Part shown: positions 46,701 through 51,690 of the stretch, in pieces
How the letters are laid out: the number at the start of each line of letters is the position of its first letter
Numbering within the stretch: position 1 is the first letter of the stretch
NCBI GenBank assembly: GCA_002633005.1
Contig: NMRA01000359.1
Span: 213,438 to 277,437, forward strand
Origin: Phoronis australis
Lineage: Eukaryota > Phoronida > Phoronidae
Direction of reading: 5' to 3'
Length of the DNA: 64,000 nt
Made by a program: the position numbers and the translations under genes
Notes under the pieces: model-generated
Databases searched by the model: none
What the model saw: the letters and a program-made list of their open reading frames with translations, nothing else
Told to the model about the DNA's origin: nothing

Positions 46701-48995
46701 GTTACTACACAATGGGCTGGAGTTTAGGGCCTGGGTGAGTGGTTATTGTGTCGCTTTTACATGAGAGACAGTTGTCATCATGATAGTTGTCTCGACGCGA
46801 CTTGGCGTTTTGCTAAGCGTCAAGCACTGCTTTAATCAAATCCAACAACTGCTGCGCCTATGTTAACACTGTATGAGATGGCGTGATTGATTTTTATTCA
46901 AATTTCTTCATTAGATCTGTGGCCCAGGGTCAAGGGTCAAAGGTAAATAGTATGTTATTGTACTGGGCATGACCTTAATTATTAATGATCAGCATTTTCC
47001 TCTTCTTGTGATCATACACAAGTTTTGTTTTACCAGAATTGTTTTTAATAATTTCAGACCATCTATCATGTAATCTCCATCTTCGGCAGCTGGGTTGTCT
47101 TCATGGCCTTTGGCATGATCTTCAACGCCATCTGTTACTCATGCAACAAACCGTCGGACCCGTACTGGGTGATGGAAACGGCCGTCACAGACGGCAAGTT
47201 TTGGTTTGGCACTCTCCTTGCCTGTGTAGTTGCATTACTGCCAAGGTCAGTTGTGATGCACTGGGTTTTAAACATTAGGTTTAAATTAATTGTCAGTACT
47301 TAGTGTAATTTGTCATTCCTAGCCTCTTCACTTCACTGAAATTTGCAAGAAATACTAAAATCATGCAAGACATTTATAATCCATGTGCTAGTGTCAAAAC
47401 ACAATTTTCTTATGCTGCATCATGATTACGTTTTTCTCCTTTGTTTGAATGGATAGTTTCAGCAAATGCGGTCAGGCCAATCCCACCATAGTCACTGGCA
47501 CGCCCTACGCCTTGAATAGTACAACGCAAACATTTTTAAATTCAGTTTGAATATAACAAATTTTAGAGAGTTAAAAGAGATGTTTTAGTTAAAGCTGATG
47601 AAGAAGGAGGAGACGAGTTAAAAATATAAATATTAATAATTTTCTTCAACGTGGCGATAAAAATATAATGGATGAGAAAACTACTTACTTCTGATTCAAA
47701 GTGGGTGAAATTATTTTGAACTTGAAGCGGGATTTGTAAAGTCAAATACTGTTAACTTTGAAATTATTACACTCGAACCCAAACTGCAGCCACTGTCCAT
47801 TTTTGGAATGAGGTTCTACGTAACTCGTCCTTCGTAAGTAAACAACTGCTGAAACAGTGGAAGATTTATTCTCAACAAGTTTATGGCATAACAGTGAAAT
47901 ACAAATTACCTAAAATCTGCATTTTTAACAAATATATCAGTGGTGGTGTTTTTGTCAATGACCTATTTGATGAAAATAATAATTTTTAACAATTCACTGA
48001 AAAAAATCCATTATACGTAGACATTTTCTAGATTTGTTCCTTCATTTATTCCACAAAGTCTTTTTTGTACAAGAACACCATTACAAAAACAGGTAATCAT
48101 AAAAGATTTACCCACTAATTGTGTCTTTCGATATTTGTATCATTTTTAAGTGCTCTTCAGTGTGTTAAATGTTCATGAAATTATTTGCCAGAACAAAATG
48201 TTTGCTAATTGCTCAAAAAAGATTCCAGGTGGGTTATACAACGACTGAAGAAAATAAAATTCACTCAATTCATTCAAAACCAATTTTGATTTGAAATTAA
48301 GCACCATGCACTTTAAAATATAACATTGAATGTCTTGTTACTAACTGTTTTCTCAAAAAATTGAATTGATAGATTCTGATATGAGTACTTTCTGTCAGTC
48401 ACGGAGTGAAACGACAAGTCATATTTTTAAATGTTAGATATAAAGACATTGAAGAAGATTTATGCAGTTGGGTGTTTTCTGGAAGAGCAGTCAATTTCAT
48501 TATAGACAAGAAAACAATTATAATTTTTAGTTTACCTAACAATTTTTGATTGGATTCTGTTATAATTGAAATATTTTGTTCATGTCTCAAGTGTAAAAAC
48601 ATATTGTCAAATTTTATTCTATTCCTGATGATATTAGAGAGAGAATTTTACATCCAATGAAGCATTTTATTAAAAAATAATAAATTAGGCATTTAAGAGA
48701 AACTGCCTTTTTTCAGACAACTCCCAACACCATGTAGGTGTGTTGTGGATGTGTGAATTTTTTTCCTTGTGCTTCTCTTATAAATTTGTATTCTGGAATT
48801 CATGATTTGTCATGTTACTCAAGGTACACTATCATAGCCATGATGAACTCGCTGAACCCAACCAACATAGTCAAAGCAAAACTGCATGACAGGGACTCAT
48901 CCAGAGGCGGTGAAATACTTGTGGAGGAAGATTTTGGCGAGCAAAGTATTAACGCTGGCACGTCCTACACCATCAATGGTAGTCCAGCAGTATAA
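4316..48995 (+). CDS. ATP10: Class V P4-ATPase (ATP10-like phospholipid flippase), 18-exon gene model
   Basis: Spliced model: 4316-4734, 21726-21930, 23507-23592, 24249-24355, 25118-25249, 27520-27644, 33576-33828, 35516-35556, 36947-37126, 37618-38254, 38846-38949, 39666-39956, 43027-43284, 44355-44555, 45343-45423, 46630-46734, 47058-47245, 48824-48995. The sum is 3,585 nt, or 1,194 residues plus stop, and every junction is phase-consistent with GT-AG ends. Landmarks: DGET 191-194, catalytic Asp415 in [13 protein letters not shown] from 568, KGAD 641-644, TGDK 759-762, GDGAND 879-884, and the flippase TM5 Lys in NFYKS. Order and wording match vertebrate ATP10A/B/D, which move phosphatidylcholine or glucosylceramide to the cytosolic leaflet with a CDC50/TMEM30 subunit; the substrate here is unknown. 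The protein is shorter than vertebrate ATP10s (roughly 1,400-1,500), mainly between the DKTGT site and the N domain and at the C-terminus. An alternative first exon lies at 17498-17916. Confidence 0.93.
5399..5648. repeat. Possible short inverted-repeat element
   Basis: Ends resemble each other in inverted order (GCGTGCACC near 5400, GGTGCACAC near 5635). A local G7CTCA/TGAGC7 hairpin sits at about 5607-5631. No clean target duplication. Confidence 0.35.
6191..6350. mobile_element. MITE with TACCGTAA termini, 160 bp
   Basis: Starts TACCGTAA and ends TTACGGTA, flanked by TA. The interior repeats GTTAA.CGCCCA-type words in both orientations. A second family member is at 49712-49817. Confidence 0.6.
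6351..7850. other. Intronic/intergenic DNA, nothing recognised
   Basis: AT-rich with short unconvincing ORFs, including 6632-6964, which has no family resemblance I can name. Confidence 0.4.
7852..7930. repeat. Two tandem 40-bp repeats
   Basis: TCTGTATACAATTATTTTAC plus 13 more bases occurs at 7852 and again at 7892. It lies at the 3' side of the minus-strand LINE relic and may be its tail. Confidence 0.7.
8006..8482 (-). pseudogene. LINE reverse-transcriptase C-terminal fragment
   Basis: A 158-codon open frame contains [19 protein letters not shown] then [19 protein letters not shown]. This is the conserved post-RT segment of non-LTR retrotransposons, usually R.R.G..PL...R.F followed by SP.C.CG....T..H....C. 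The RT catalytic core (YxDD) is absent, so this is a 5'-truncated copy. Confidence 0.75.
9146..9250. repeat. Degenerate (TG)n/(TATG)n microsatellite
   Basis: Runs of GTGTGTGTG and GTATGTATG with interruptions. Confidence 0.8.
9251..10603. other. DNA without recognised gene
   Basis: Moderately CpG-rich from about 9780 to 10300. ORFs on both strands here have no recognisable family. Confidence 0.4.
10604..10758. mobile_element. hAT-like MITE, copy 1
   Basis: Left end reads (C)ATTGGCGGATTTAG and right end CCTGGATCCACCCCTG, the CAGNGGCGGAT-type TIRs of hAT-related short elements. It shares internal words (CATTTGGCAGTTCGGG) with copies at 25263, 39167 and 62281. Confidence 0.6.
11654..12089. mobile_element. 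Short TIR element, family X copy 1 (~436 bp)
   Basis: Begins TTTAAAGCCT and ends AGGCTTTAAA. The interior is about 85-90% alike by eye to 13969-14376, in the same orientation. The matching inverted ends suggest a non-autonomous DNA transposon. No coding capacity. Confidence 0.6.
12433..12801. mobile_element. Foldback MITE, 369 bp
   Basis: Inverted arms of about 52 bp (12433-12486 and 12750-12801) share GTTTAGC, AAAACGA.AATCG and TTTTACTCTCATAAAATCG. No ORF. Confidence 0.55.
12802..13968. other. DNA between two family X copies
   Basis: No recognised gene or repeat. Confidence 0.4.
13969..14376. mobile_element. Short TIR element, family X copy 2 (~408 bp)
   Basis: Same family and orientation as 11654-12089, starting TTTTAAAGCCTA and ending TTAGGCTTTAAGG. 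It is slightly shorter, with indels. Confidence 0.6.
14377..16049. other. DNA without recognised gene
   Basis: Two adjoining minus-strand ORFs (14761-15090 and 15100-15471) have no recognisable family and low-complexity patches; I do not call them genes. Confidence 0.4.
16050..16455 (+). pseudogene. Penelope-like element reverse-transcriptase relic
   Basis: Three frames together give ADKGK, then [13 protein letters not shown], then [17 protein letters not shown]. These match the PADKG..VVMD..DY and PKIHKPD.P.RPI.S stretch upstream of the RT core in Penelope-like elements. Frameshifts and stops separate the pieces, and the catalytic core is missing. Confidence 0.6.
17426..17497 (+). other. 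Candidate 5' UTR part of exon B
   Basis: Begins after CTTTGCTTTTTCAG (ends 17425) and runs 72 nt to the ATG of exon B. It is analogous to the site upstream of exon A, so both versions could be spliced to one upstream leader. Confidence 0.35.
17498..17916 (+). CDS. ATP10: ATP10-like first coding exon, version B (alternative to A)
   Basis: Exactly 419 nt like version A and ending in the same phase (AG, then donor GTAAGG). The encoded 140 residues align with A without gaps at about 61% identity (86 of 140, counted by eye). Start MGNWLKRHR is in a strong context (aaaaccATGg). It carries [14 protein letters not shown]1 and TM2. Differences concentrate in the N-terminus and the M1-M2 loop (residues 90-100). 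It lacks the Cys4/Thr6 acylation signature of A. An acceptor-like TTTTTCAG ends at 17425, 72 nt before the ATG. Either first exon splices in frame to 21726. It is an intact coding copy with no stops. Confidence 0.88.
17917..18719. other. DNA between exon B and mariner relic
   Basis: AT-rich, nothing recognised. Confidence 0.4.
18720..19480 (+). pseudogene. mariner transposase relic
   Basis: Fragments in shifting frames: [10 protein letters not shown] (near 19025, cf. GDETWVH.FDPE with the first catalytic Asp), [19 protein letters not shown] (19160-19215, cf. V.WD..G...IDFLPKG) and [10 protein letters not shown]. Further on, a piece like YRPDLAPS corresponds to YSPDLAPSD. Multiple stops make it inactive. 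Confidence 0.75.
20501..20710. repeat. Tandem array, exact 80-bp period, 2.6 units
   Basis: Units start at 20501, 20581 and 20661 and share GTGTCAGCTAAGTCTATTGT and following bases with very few differences. Each unit has an imperfect inverted pair (TCAGCTAA / TTAGCTG). Confidence 0.85.
21161..21373. mobile_element. Hairpin MITE
   Basis: Inverted arms GTTGCTGAAGACACAACACA... and its near complement, including the shared GACAATCTTTATTCCATT (about 21161-21215 and 21317-21373). It lies about 350 nt upstream of exon 2. Confidence 0.6.
21726..21930 (+). CDS. ATP10: ATP10-like shared exon 2 (actuator domain, DGET motif)
   Basis: Acceptor TTGTTTGCAG, donor GTAAGT, phases 2 to 0. Encodes [19 protein letters not shown] and on to [13 protein letters not shown]; the DGET Glu is the dephosphorylation residue of P4-ATPases. 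The reading frame stays open upstream to about 21634, but ATP10 homology begins only at the 21725 acceptor, and that acceptor restores the phase from both first exons. Confidence 0.9.
21931..23506. other. Intron 2
   Basis: Contains an undetermined base at 22485 and one copy of a dispersed repeat at about 23052-23250. No coding sequence seen. Confidence 0.6.
23052..23250 (-). repeat. Dispersed repeat, SINE-like, copy 1
   Basis: In reverse orientation, 23140-23195 matches about 52497-52560 (shared TCCAGAT, GTATTTACCCACA.TGCTG and CCGTCA). A tRNA B-box-like TTTGAATCC lies nearby. The family is unidentified. Confidence 0.4.
23507..23592 (+). CDS. ATP10: ATP10-like exon 3 (actuator domain)
   Basis: 86 nt, acceptor TTCACAG, donor GTAAGT, phases 0 to 2. 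Encodes [20 protein letters not shown] and on through RISGAV. This matches the stretch after DGET in ATP10 proteins that leads into the GCI..G segment. Confidence 0.82.
24249..24355 (+). CDS. ATP10: ATP10-like exon 4 (actuator domain)
   Basis: Acceptor TTTTTACAG, phases 2 to 1. Encodes [20 protein letters not shown] then [16 protein letters not shown], a clear match to the ATP10 LLLRGC.LRNTD..VGIVIYAG block. The donor is GTCTGT, weaker than the others in the gene, but phase and homology require it. Confidence 0.85.
25118..25249 (+). CDS. ATP10: ATP10-like exon 5 (end of actuator domain, TM3)
   Basis: Acceptor CTTCCAG, donor GTAGGT, phase 1 at both ends. Encodes [29 protein letters not shown] and the TM3 helix ([15 protein letters not shown]). 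ATP10A has the same HETKALLNN and YKRSKLE blocks. A transposon fragment begins about 15 nt past the donor. Confidence 0.9.
25263..25388. mobile_element. hAT-like MITE fragment, copy 2
   Basis: Shares TCTCCCAGATT, GGCAGTTCGGG and CTGGATCCGCCCCT with the other copies. The left terminus is missing. It begins about 15 nt after the exon 5 donor. Confidence 0.55.
26350..27300. repeat. CTAGTGG-repeat element, degenerate copy (intron 5)
   Basis: Diverged copy of the monomeric repeat in intron 12. CTCF-like words occur at 26485 (GTGCCTCCTAGTGG), 26620, 26732 (GCGCCACTTAATGG), about 27010 and 27130 (GCGCACCCTAGTGG). Spacing is less regular than in the intron-12 copy. Local ORFs are by-products of the repeat. 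Confidence 0.6.
27520..27644 (+). CDS. ATP10: ATP10-like exon 6 (exofacial TM3-TM4 loop and start of TM4)
   Basis: Acceptor CCCTTTCAG, donor GTATGG, phases 1 to 0. Encodes the short outer loop ([20 protein letters not shown], with Cys and acidic residues) and a hydrophobic run ([12 protein letters not shown]) entering TM4. The loop is diverged but has the right length and place. Confidence 0.8.
27983..31612. mobile_element. 3.6-kb DNA transposon with long TIRs, decayed
   Basis: Ends read TGTTATAATAGTCTAGACGC and GTGTCTAGACTATAACA. Diverged inverted arms extend roughly 500 bp inwards (shared TTTGACCATCTAATT.GCAT, AAACAAAATGGC.GCCAAA and GCATTTTTTAGTAAAAGT). The core carries a minus-strand coding relic. 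Superfamily not assigned; no clear target duplication. Confidence 0.7.
28723..30983 (-). pseudogene. Relic of an uncharacterised transposon-borne protein
   Basis: Frameshifted pieces in order on the minus strand: [49 protein letters not shown], then [50 protein letters not shown] and [15 protein letters not shown]. Near 28800-28900 there is a Cys-rich CTCQ...CRCK...CTCQ tail. I recognise this order from a protein family repeated many times in marine invertebrate genomes: D..LY....E..W, R.GGFH, R.HKL..EAL, F...Y..M, W..HL, Y.RW...Y...M..L, NFVVK. It has no assigned function. At least three frameshifts disable it. Confidence 0.55.
31611..33017. mobile_element. 1.4-kb TIR element with 11-bp subrepeats at both ends
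   Basis: Ends are CATACAATACAGCCACTGAA and the inverse TTCAGTGGCTGTACTGTATG. Inside each end lies a GC-rich array of short degenerate repeats with a period near 11 bp (31715-31815 and 32828-32985; recurring TCACG and CTCCGG). No transposase found. Confidence 0.6.
33576..33828 (+). CDS. ATP10: ATP10-like exon 7 (TM4 and phosphorylation site)
   Basis: Acceptor TTTTATAG, donor GTAGGA, phases 0 to 1. Encodes [15 protein letters not shown], then [20 protein letters not shown] and [10 protein letters not shown]. Asp415 of DKTGT is the phosphorylated residue. The P4 TM4 motif PISL reads P-L-S-L here, and the residue before DKTGT is Cys rather than the usual Ser. Both are substitutions at otherwise well-kept positions. 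Confidence 0.93.
34041..35064. mobile_element. Kolobok-like DNA transposon, 1,024 bp, in intron 7
   Basis: TTAA flanks both ends, with TIRs TTAAAGGCGAAGGCAACC / GGTTGCCTTCGCCTTTAA. The arms match over about 155 bp (through GTAATTTTATTAATTACTCG). TTAA duplication plus an internal THAP relic fits Kolobok, whose members often carry THAP fingers. Contains an undetermined base at 34743. Confidence 0.7.
34310..34771 (+). pseudogene. THAP zinc-finger relic inside Kolobok-like element
   Basis: One frame from ATG 34310 reads [12 protein letters not shown], then [17 protein letters not shown], then [12 protein letters not shown] and [10 protein letters not shown]. It carries the C..C / C..H ligands, the FP and W, and an AVPTF-like box of a THAP domain. 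In-frame stops at 34346 (TAG) and 34481 (TGA) interrupt it, and no transposase domain follows. Confidence 0.75.
35516..35556 (+). CDS. ATP10: ATP10-like exon 8 (41-nt microexon)
   Basis: Called because exon 7 ends in phase 1 and exon 9 must enter in phase 0. Acceptor CTTTTTCTGCTTCAG, 41 nt, donor GTGAGT gives [14 protein letters not shown] and exactly repairs the phase. It lies in the variable linker between P and N domains, so homology cannot confirm it. The donor is the first of three copies in a 25-bp tandem repeat. Confidence 0.7.
35552..35626 (+). repeat. Triplicated 25-bp splice-donor repeat at exon 8
   Basis: Three near-identical 25-bp units, each GTCAGGTGAGTAATATACTC plus TCANA, starting at 35552, 35577 and 35602. 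Each contains a full CAG|GTGAGT donor (cuts after 35556, 35581 and 35606). Confidence 0.9.
35627..36946. other. Intron 8 remainder
   Basis: AT-rich, no recognised element. Confidence 0.5.
36947..37126 (+). CDS. ATP10: ATP10-like exon 9 (linker to N domain)
   Basis: Acceptor with a run of nine T then GCAG, donor GTGAGT, phase 0 at both ends, 60 codons. The end reads [18 protein letters not shown], matching the DFFIALTICNTVVV block of ATP10A. The first 40 residues are linker without clear counterpart. Confidence 0.88.
37618..38254 (+). CDS. ATP10: ATP10-like exon 10 (nucleotide-binding domain)
   Basis: Largest exon (637 nt), acceptor TTTTCAATAG, donor GTAGGT, phases 0 to 1. Encodes [52 protein letters not shown] and [14 protein letters not shown], ending [19 protein letters not shown]. 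All are N-domain blocks of class V flippases; KGAD contacts ATP. The ATG at the exon start is internal, not a start codon. Confidence 0.95.
38846..38949 (+). CDS. ATP10: ATP10-like exon 11 (P domain, TGDK)
   Basis: Acceptor AAACCCAG, donor GTAAGC, phases 1 to 0. Encodes [20 protein letters not shown] then [19 protein letters not shown] is the P-domain hinge motif, and the ET that follows it is supplied by the next exon. Confidence 0.93.
39167..39277. mobile_element. hAT-like MITE, copy 3 (intron 11)
   Basis: CAGTGGAGGACTTAAG at the left and CCTGGGTCCACCCCTG at the right, with CATTCCATTTGGCAG inside. An internal deletion relative to copy 1. Confidence 0.55.
39405..39475 (+). repeat. Possible tRNA-derived SINE fragment
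   Basis: GCGGTGCAGTGATCAAGATG followed 10 nt later by GAGTTCGATTC resembles pol III A and B boxes. No full tRNA fold is visible. Confidence 0.25.
39666..39956 (+). CDS. ATP10: ATP10-like exon 12 (P domain)
   Basis: Acceptor TTTCCAG, donor GTAACG, 97 codons, phase 0. Starts [13 protein letters not shown] (completing TGDKQET), has the class V insert, then [17 protein letters not shown] and [11 protein letters not shown]. It matches ATP10A through SVLCCRSTPLQK. Confidence 0.93.
39957..40918. other. Intron 12, proximal part
   Basis: No recognised element before the repeat array. Confidence 0.45.
40919..42627. repeat. 1.7-kb CTAGTGG-repeat element with ATGCGCCCAC ends (intron 12)
   Basis: Bounded by ATGCGCCCAC and its inverse GTGGGCGCAT. 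The interior is a tandem array of ~145-bp monomers in three alternating types, each carrying a G(C/T)GCC(A/T/C)CCTAGTGG-like word. Words start at 41097, 41239, 41400, 41542, 41687, 41832, 41974, 42117, 42270, 42407 and 42550. Other parts (CTCTATCAACCAAA, TCAAAGGTCCTCAA) also recur with a ~437-bp higher-order period. Related copies are at 26350 and 54040. Confidence 0.8.
43027..43284 (+). CDS. ATP10: ATP10-like exon 13 (GDGAND, start of TM5)
   Basis: Acceptor GTTGTTGCAG, donor GTGAGT, 86 codons, phase 0. Encodes [57 protein letters not shown] and [14 protein letters not shown] binds Mg2+ with the catalytic Asp. The Lys in FYKS is the TM5 lysine required by flippases. Confidence 0.95.
43878..43925 (+). 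pseudogene. Decoy copy 1 of exon 14 start
   Basis: CACTGTCTTCTCCAG then a frame reading [13 protein letters not shown], a close copy of the true exon 14 start ([13 protein letters not shown]). It then runs into a hairpin MITE and stops at 44031-44033. Confidence 0.75.
43919..44132. mobile_element. Hairpin MITE, ~214 bp, inside the decoy-exon array
   Basis: Inverted ends (TAAAATAGTA...AACTAAAACGA and TCGTTTTAGTTT...TACTATTTTA) enclose further paired segments, including GCGATGCGCTCTTTGTCAAG and its complement near 44040-44060. Confidence 0.7.
44217..44354 (+). repeat. Decoy copies 2 and 3 of exon 14 start
   Basis: Copy 2 follows CTTCTCTAG (start 44217, reads [15 protein letters not shown]). 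Copy 3 follows CTTCTCGAG (start 44284, reads [15 protein letters not shown]). Unit length is 67-71 bp and spans the end of intron 13 plus ~47 nt of exon. Copy 2 stays in frame with exon 14 over 46 codons; copy 3 does not. Confidence 0.85.
44355..44555 (+). CDS. ATP10: ATP10-like exon 14 (TM5-TM6)
   Basis: Acceptor GTCTTCTCCAG, donor GTAAGG, 67 codons, phase 0. Encodes [40 protein letters not shown] and ends YKQGPECK. The acceptor and first ~45 nt of this exon are tandemly copied upstream (starts 43878, 44217 and 44284). This copy is the functional one because only it continues into the full TM5-TM6 sequence. Confidence 0.92.
45343..45423 (+). CDS. ATP10: ATP10-like exon 15 (TM7)
   Basis: Acceptor CTACCAACAG, donor GTAAGT, 27 codons, phase 0. 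Encodes [20 protein letters not shown] then IYFIPHF, matching FWFNMADAAFQSLVCFSIPY of ATP10A. Confidence 0.88.
45536..46244. mobile_element. Possible Kolobok-like element in intron 15
   Basis: Left TTGAAAGGGAAGG and right CCTTCCCTTTAA form short TIRs next to TTRA. The interior holds four GCGGAA..TTCCGC-type palindromes (45631, 45781, 45802, 45822) and no coding sequence. Confidence 0.4.
46630..46734 (+). CDS. ATP10: ATP10-like exon 16 (TM7-TM8 loop and TM8)
   Basis: Acceptor TTTTCTGCAG, donor GTGAGT, 35 codons, phase 0. Encodes [20 protein letters not shown] then [15 protein letters not shown], matching the ATP10A YDSNVDLFTWGTPIV..L segment ending in TKTW. Confidence 0.88.
47058..47245 (+). 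CDS. ATP10: ATP10-like exon 17 (TM9-TM10)
   Basis: Acceptor TAATTTCAG, donor GTCAGT, 188 nt, phases 0 to 2. Encodes [20 protein letters not shown], then [16 protein letters not shown] and [16 protein letters not shown]. The PSNPYW and VAALLPR blocks of ATP10 proteins are recognisable. Confidence 0.9.
47780..48620 (+). pseudogene. LINE 3' region relic in intron 17
   Basis: Frame pieces read [46 protein letters not shown] and farther on [12 protein letters not shown]. They resemble the post-RT segment of LINEs, which has W...G...V.DL.DENG.F and later ET..H.F..C. There are several frameshifts and stops. It is a different lineage or region from the relic at 8006-8482. Confidence 0.5.
48824..48995 (+). 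CDS. ATP10: ATP10-like exon 18 (C-terminal tail and stop)
   Basis: The acceptor TTACTCAAG has a short pyrimidine tract, but phase fits (1 base then [16 protein letters not shown]). The tail reads through [20 protein letters not shown] to a TAA at 48993-48995. The cytosolic tail after TM10 is only about 55 residues, far shorter than in vertebrate ATP10A. An alternative downstream splice cannot be excluded, though the composition looks coding up to the stop. Confidence 0.78.
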
Positions 48996-49539
48996 CAGGA
49001 ATGCGTGTTCGCTTACGCCATCTGGTGTGTAAAGTACTAATACACTATACTCATTCACTGTCTCGTCAATCCGGTAATTGTGATTTAAGGGGAAATTGTT
49101 CCAGTGGCTGTTTAATACGCATCGCTGTCAATAGTCTGGTCATCAAGTCTTGCTGAATTTAAAAATCAGATAAGTGTAAAGTGAGTGTTGTTGTCCAACA
49201 GAAATTTTTTCCGTGCCAAAAACCATTTGTATTTGAAAACATCTCTTGGCAAATCCCAATGACTTGATGCCACTGTTTTGTCATAATAAAATGCAGTTCT
49301 TGAGACATCCAGAAAATGCATGCTTGTGTTACTTGAACCCTGTGTGCTGGACTGTATTTACCTAATTTCTAGATCCTCGGAGACGTCTCGTCTCTTTCGA
49401 TGGGATGATGTTGACTATTTTTGCTGGTAGTGGGATTTCCGTTCACGTGGAATCTCATTTGTCTGGTTACATTGTCAACATTCTCATTCCGTGGCAATTA
49501 GAATCTGGCAACACCTATCTTAGAGCTTGTATGTAGACA
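48996..49539. other. Putative 3' UTR and downstream DNA
   Basis: Follows the flippase stop codon and contains the AATAAA at 49285. No other feature seen. Confidence 0.5.
49285..49290 (+). terminator. Candidate polyadenylation signal of the ATP10-like gene
   Basis: First AATAAA seen after the stop codon, 290 nt into the putative 3' UTR. No transcript evidence. Confidence 0.4.
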
Positions 49540-50033
49540 GATGTCTTCTATACCCCTCTGTCAAATCAATTTTTCTCTGTACATGATCTCCACATTTTCA
49601 TTGCTGAAGGAATGTGCCGTTTCGTGTAAATGGAATGTATAACGCAGATGAAATTCCTTCTCCAGCAGCTTTTCGGTGTTGGTACATACATGGTGGTACG
49701 CGTTAGCGGTGTACCGTAAACTCGCTGGTTAACGCCCATGCCCGGGTAATCACACATCTCCTGTCTCAGGGTTTCCCAATTTAAGCGCCCAGGTCATTAA
49801 CCCGCGAGTTTACCGTAGTTTATGGTATTTACTGTGACGGGAAATAACATGGTCAGGCTGAACAATCTCTTAAGAAAAGTACGTAATACCAACATAGAAA
49901 AGCTGCTTTGTACGGAATTTCATCTGTGTTATACGACAATTTATATGACACAACACATGAATTTAGCAATGAAAATGCGGAGATCCTGTGCAGAGAGAAA
50001 AACGGGTTTGACGGAAGGGTACAGGAGGCTACC
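49540..50033. mobile_element. Palindromic element with nested MITE
   Basis: Arms 49540-49687 and 49878-50033 are imperfect complements (shared TTTTTCTCT, TTTTCATTGCT, GAAATTC and AGCAGCTTT). The loop contains the TACCGTAAA MITE at 49712-49817. The ORFs in both arms read the same peptide in opposite strands. Confidence 0.65.
49712..49817. mobile_element. MITE with TACCGTAA termini, second copy, 106 bp
   Basis: Starts TACCGTAAACTCGC and ends GCGAGTTTACCGTA read with its inverted left half. It shares GTTAACGCCCATG-type words with 6191-6350. Confidence 0.55.
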
Positions 50034-51245
50034 TTCGTCCAAGCCCTAAAAGCTCTCATCAGGTGGCACCAAATTCTAGTTGTCGTCAGCATGGAATGAG
50101 GGTGTTGATAAATAAATGTAACCAGACTAGCGAGATCCCACGTGACCGGAGTTCCCGCCAATAGTAGTAGTCAATGTCATCCCTTCGAAGGAGACGAGAT
50201 TAGGAATTTGCTAAATATATTCCAGCAGACCAGGTTCAAGTAACAATAGTCTTGTCATGTACGAGACGCAGTTTAATGTATGGGTGATTCCAAGGCTCTA
50301 TAGAAAAAGCTGCCCTTGTGTGGTTTGTCAAAATATTCCCATGGTCCATGATTACTGATGTATTGGGACTCTATACACAATGAGTTAATGCCTACGTAAT
50401 GCTTCAAGTTCATAACTTGCTTGATTAATGGGCTGCATGGATAATTAACTAGTTTTCTTTTACTGGTGCATTTTATTGGCGGCACAAGCTCCTGACGTAG
50501 ATGTCAGTAATGCTTATACGTCGAAGTAACTGCTCACTTTGCTCCTCCTATGGGAGTGTGGTCTCGGACGGTTGCTTTGTGCGATGTGTCATACAATAGG
50601 CGAGTTAACACTTTTCTCAGCTAATTCTAATGAATTGGTGGAACTGAGACGACTGGACAGGTCACAGGGTGTGGCTGTCTGGTCATAGCAGTAAATGCTA
50701 TGTACTTCACAACTAAGTGGACCAGGACTTAAAGGAAATGGCCGTGTATGAAAGTAACTGCACTTTTTGCTAGGCATTGTAGTAGCTGCTTGTGGCATGC
50801 GTCAACTCTATATTTGGGAAACTACTCGTTGGTGTTATTCGGTTTTGCTTGGCAGGAATGAGAAATATTCAGTGTTGATTGTTGTGCTTGGGTTGGTGTC
50901 AGCTGAAGCCAAATGTCCTTATTGTTTGCATTCATTTCATGTGCTTTTACTTTTTTGTTAAGAAAACCGGTAATAATGTTATGCTTCAATTTGTTAAAGC
51001 TTAAAATTTTAATTAGACTCCACCTGAATCTAGACTTAGCCTAGATTTCAATTCTGCCATTAGAAGTGGATTTGGTGGCCTCCTAGTGTCTACAATATGT
51101 CAGAATTTATTAAATTATTTTTGAAAACTTGTGGAATTCCAGTTTAATTGCTACTAAACAAGTTTAGTTGTCTTGCTACTGTTTCTTAGTGATTTTTAAT
51201 TCTGAGGAGCAGCATGCTTTAAGTGTGGCATGATTACTCTCTGAC
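50034..51245. other. Downstream DNA, nothing recognised
   Basis: Only short non-homologous ORFs. Confidence 0.4.
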
Positions 51246-51295
51246 CATTTACCTTTACCGCTTACCTTTACCGTTTACCATTAACCTTTACCGTT
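51246..51295. repeat. Degenerate TTTACC tandem repeat
   Basis: About seven TTTACC/TTAACC-type hexamers with CG interruptions; it abuts the dispersed repeat at 51293. Confidence 0.7.
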
Positions 51296-51690
51296 AAGAT
51301 GCATTTGCATGCTCCTAACTATGCTAATGTATAGCAGGAACTAAACAACAATTTTATTTGAAGATCGTCAATTCTATGCTAAACAAAGTGCAGTGTATTC
51401 ATTGACAACTTGTAAAATGTGAAAACAAACAATTCTGCAAATAGGTCACCTTTTCACTAATTACATGTCTTGGGTGCTCACATAGCCCGCATCATGCAGT
51501 GTTATTCCCCAACACCACATCACGACACTTTCTGGACACTGTTCGGTGATTGACGGCAGATCATTTTCCACACAAAAGTAGTTCTTAAAATGGCAAATTT
51601 CAACCTACTATTCACATTGTTGCTATATGTTGTGTTTTCTACCTAATTTGACCAAGCAATCTTAGAGATGAGGAATTGGCATGCAAGTTC
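51293..51690. repeat. Dispersed ~400-bp repeat, copy 1
   Basis: Same orientation and about 80% alike by eye to 63222-63632 (shared GCTCCTAACTATGCTAATGT, TGACAACTTGTAAA and TAATTTGACCAAGCAAT). No ORF. Confidence 0.65.
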
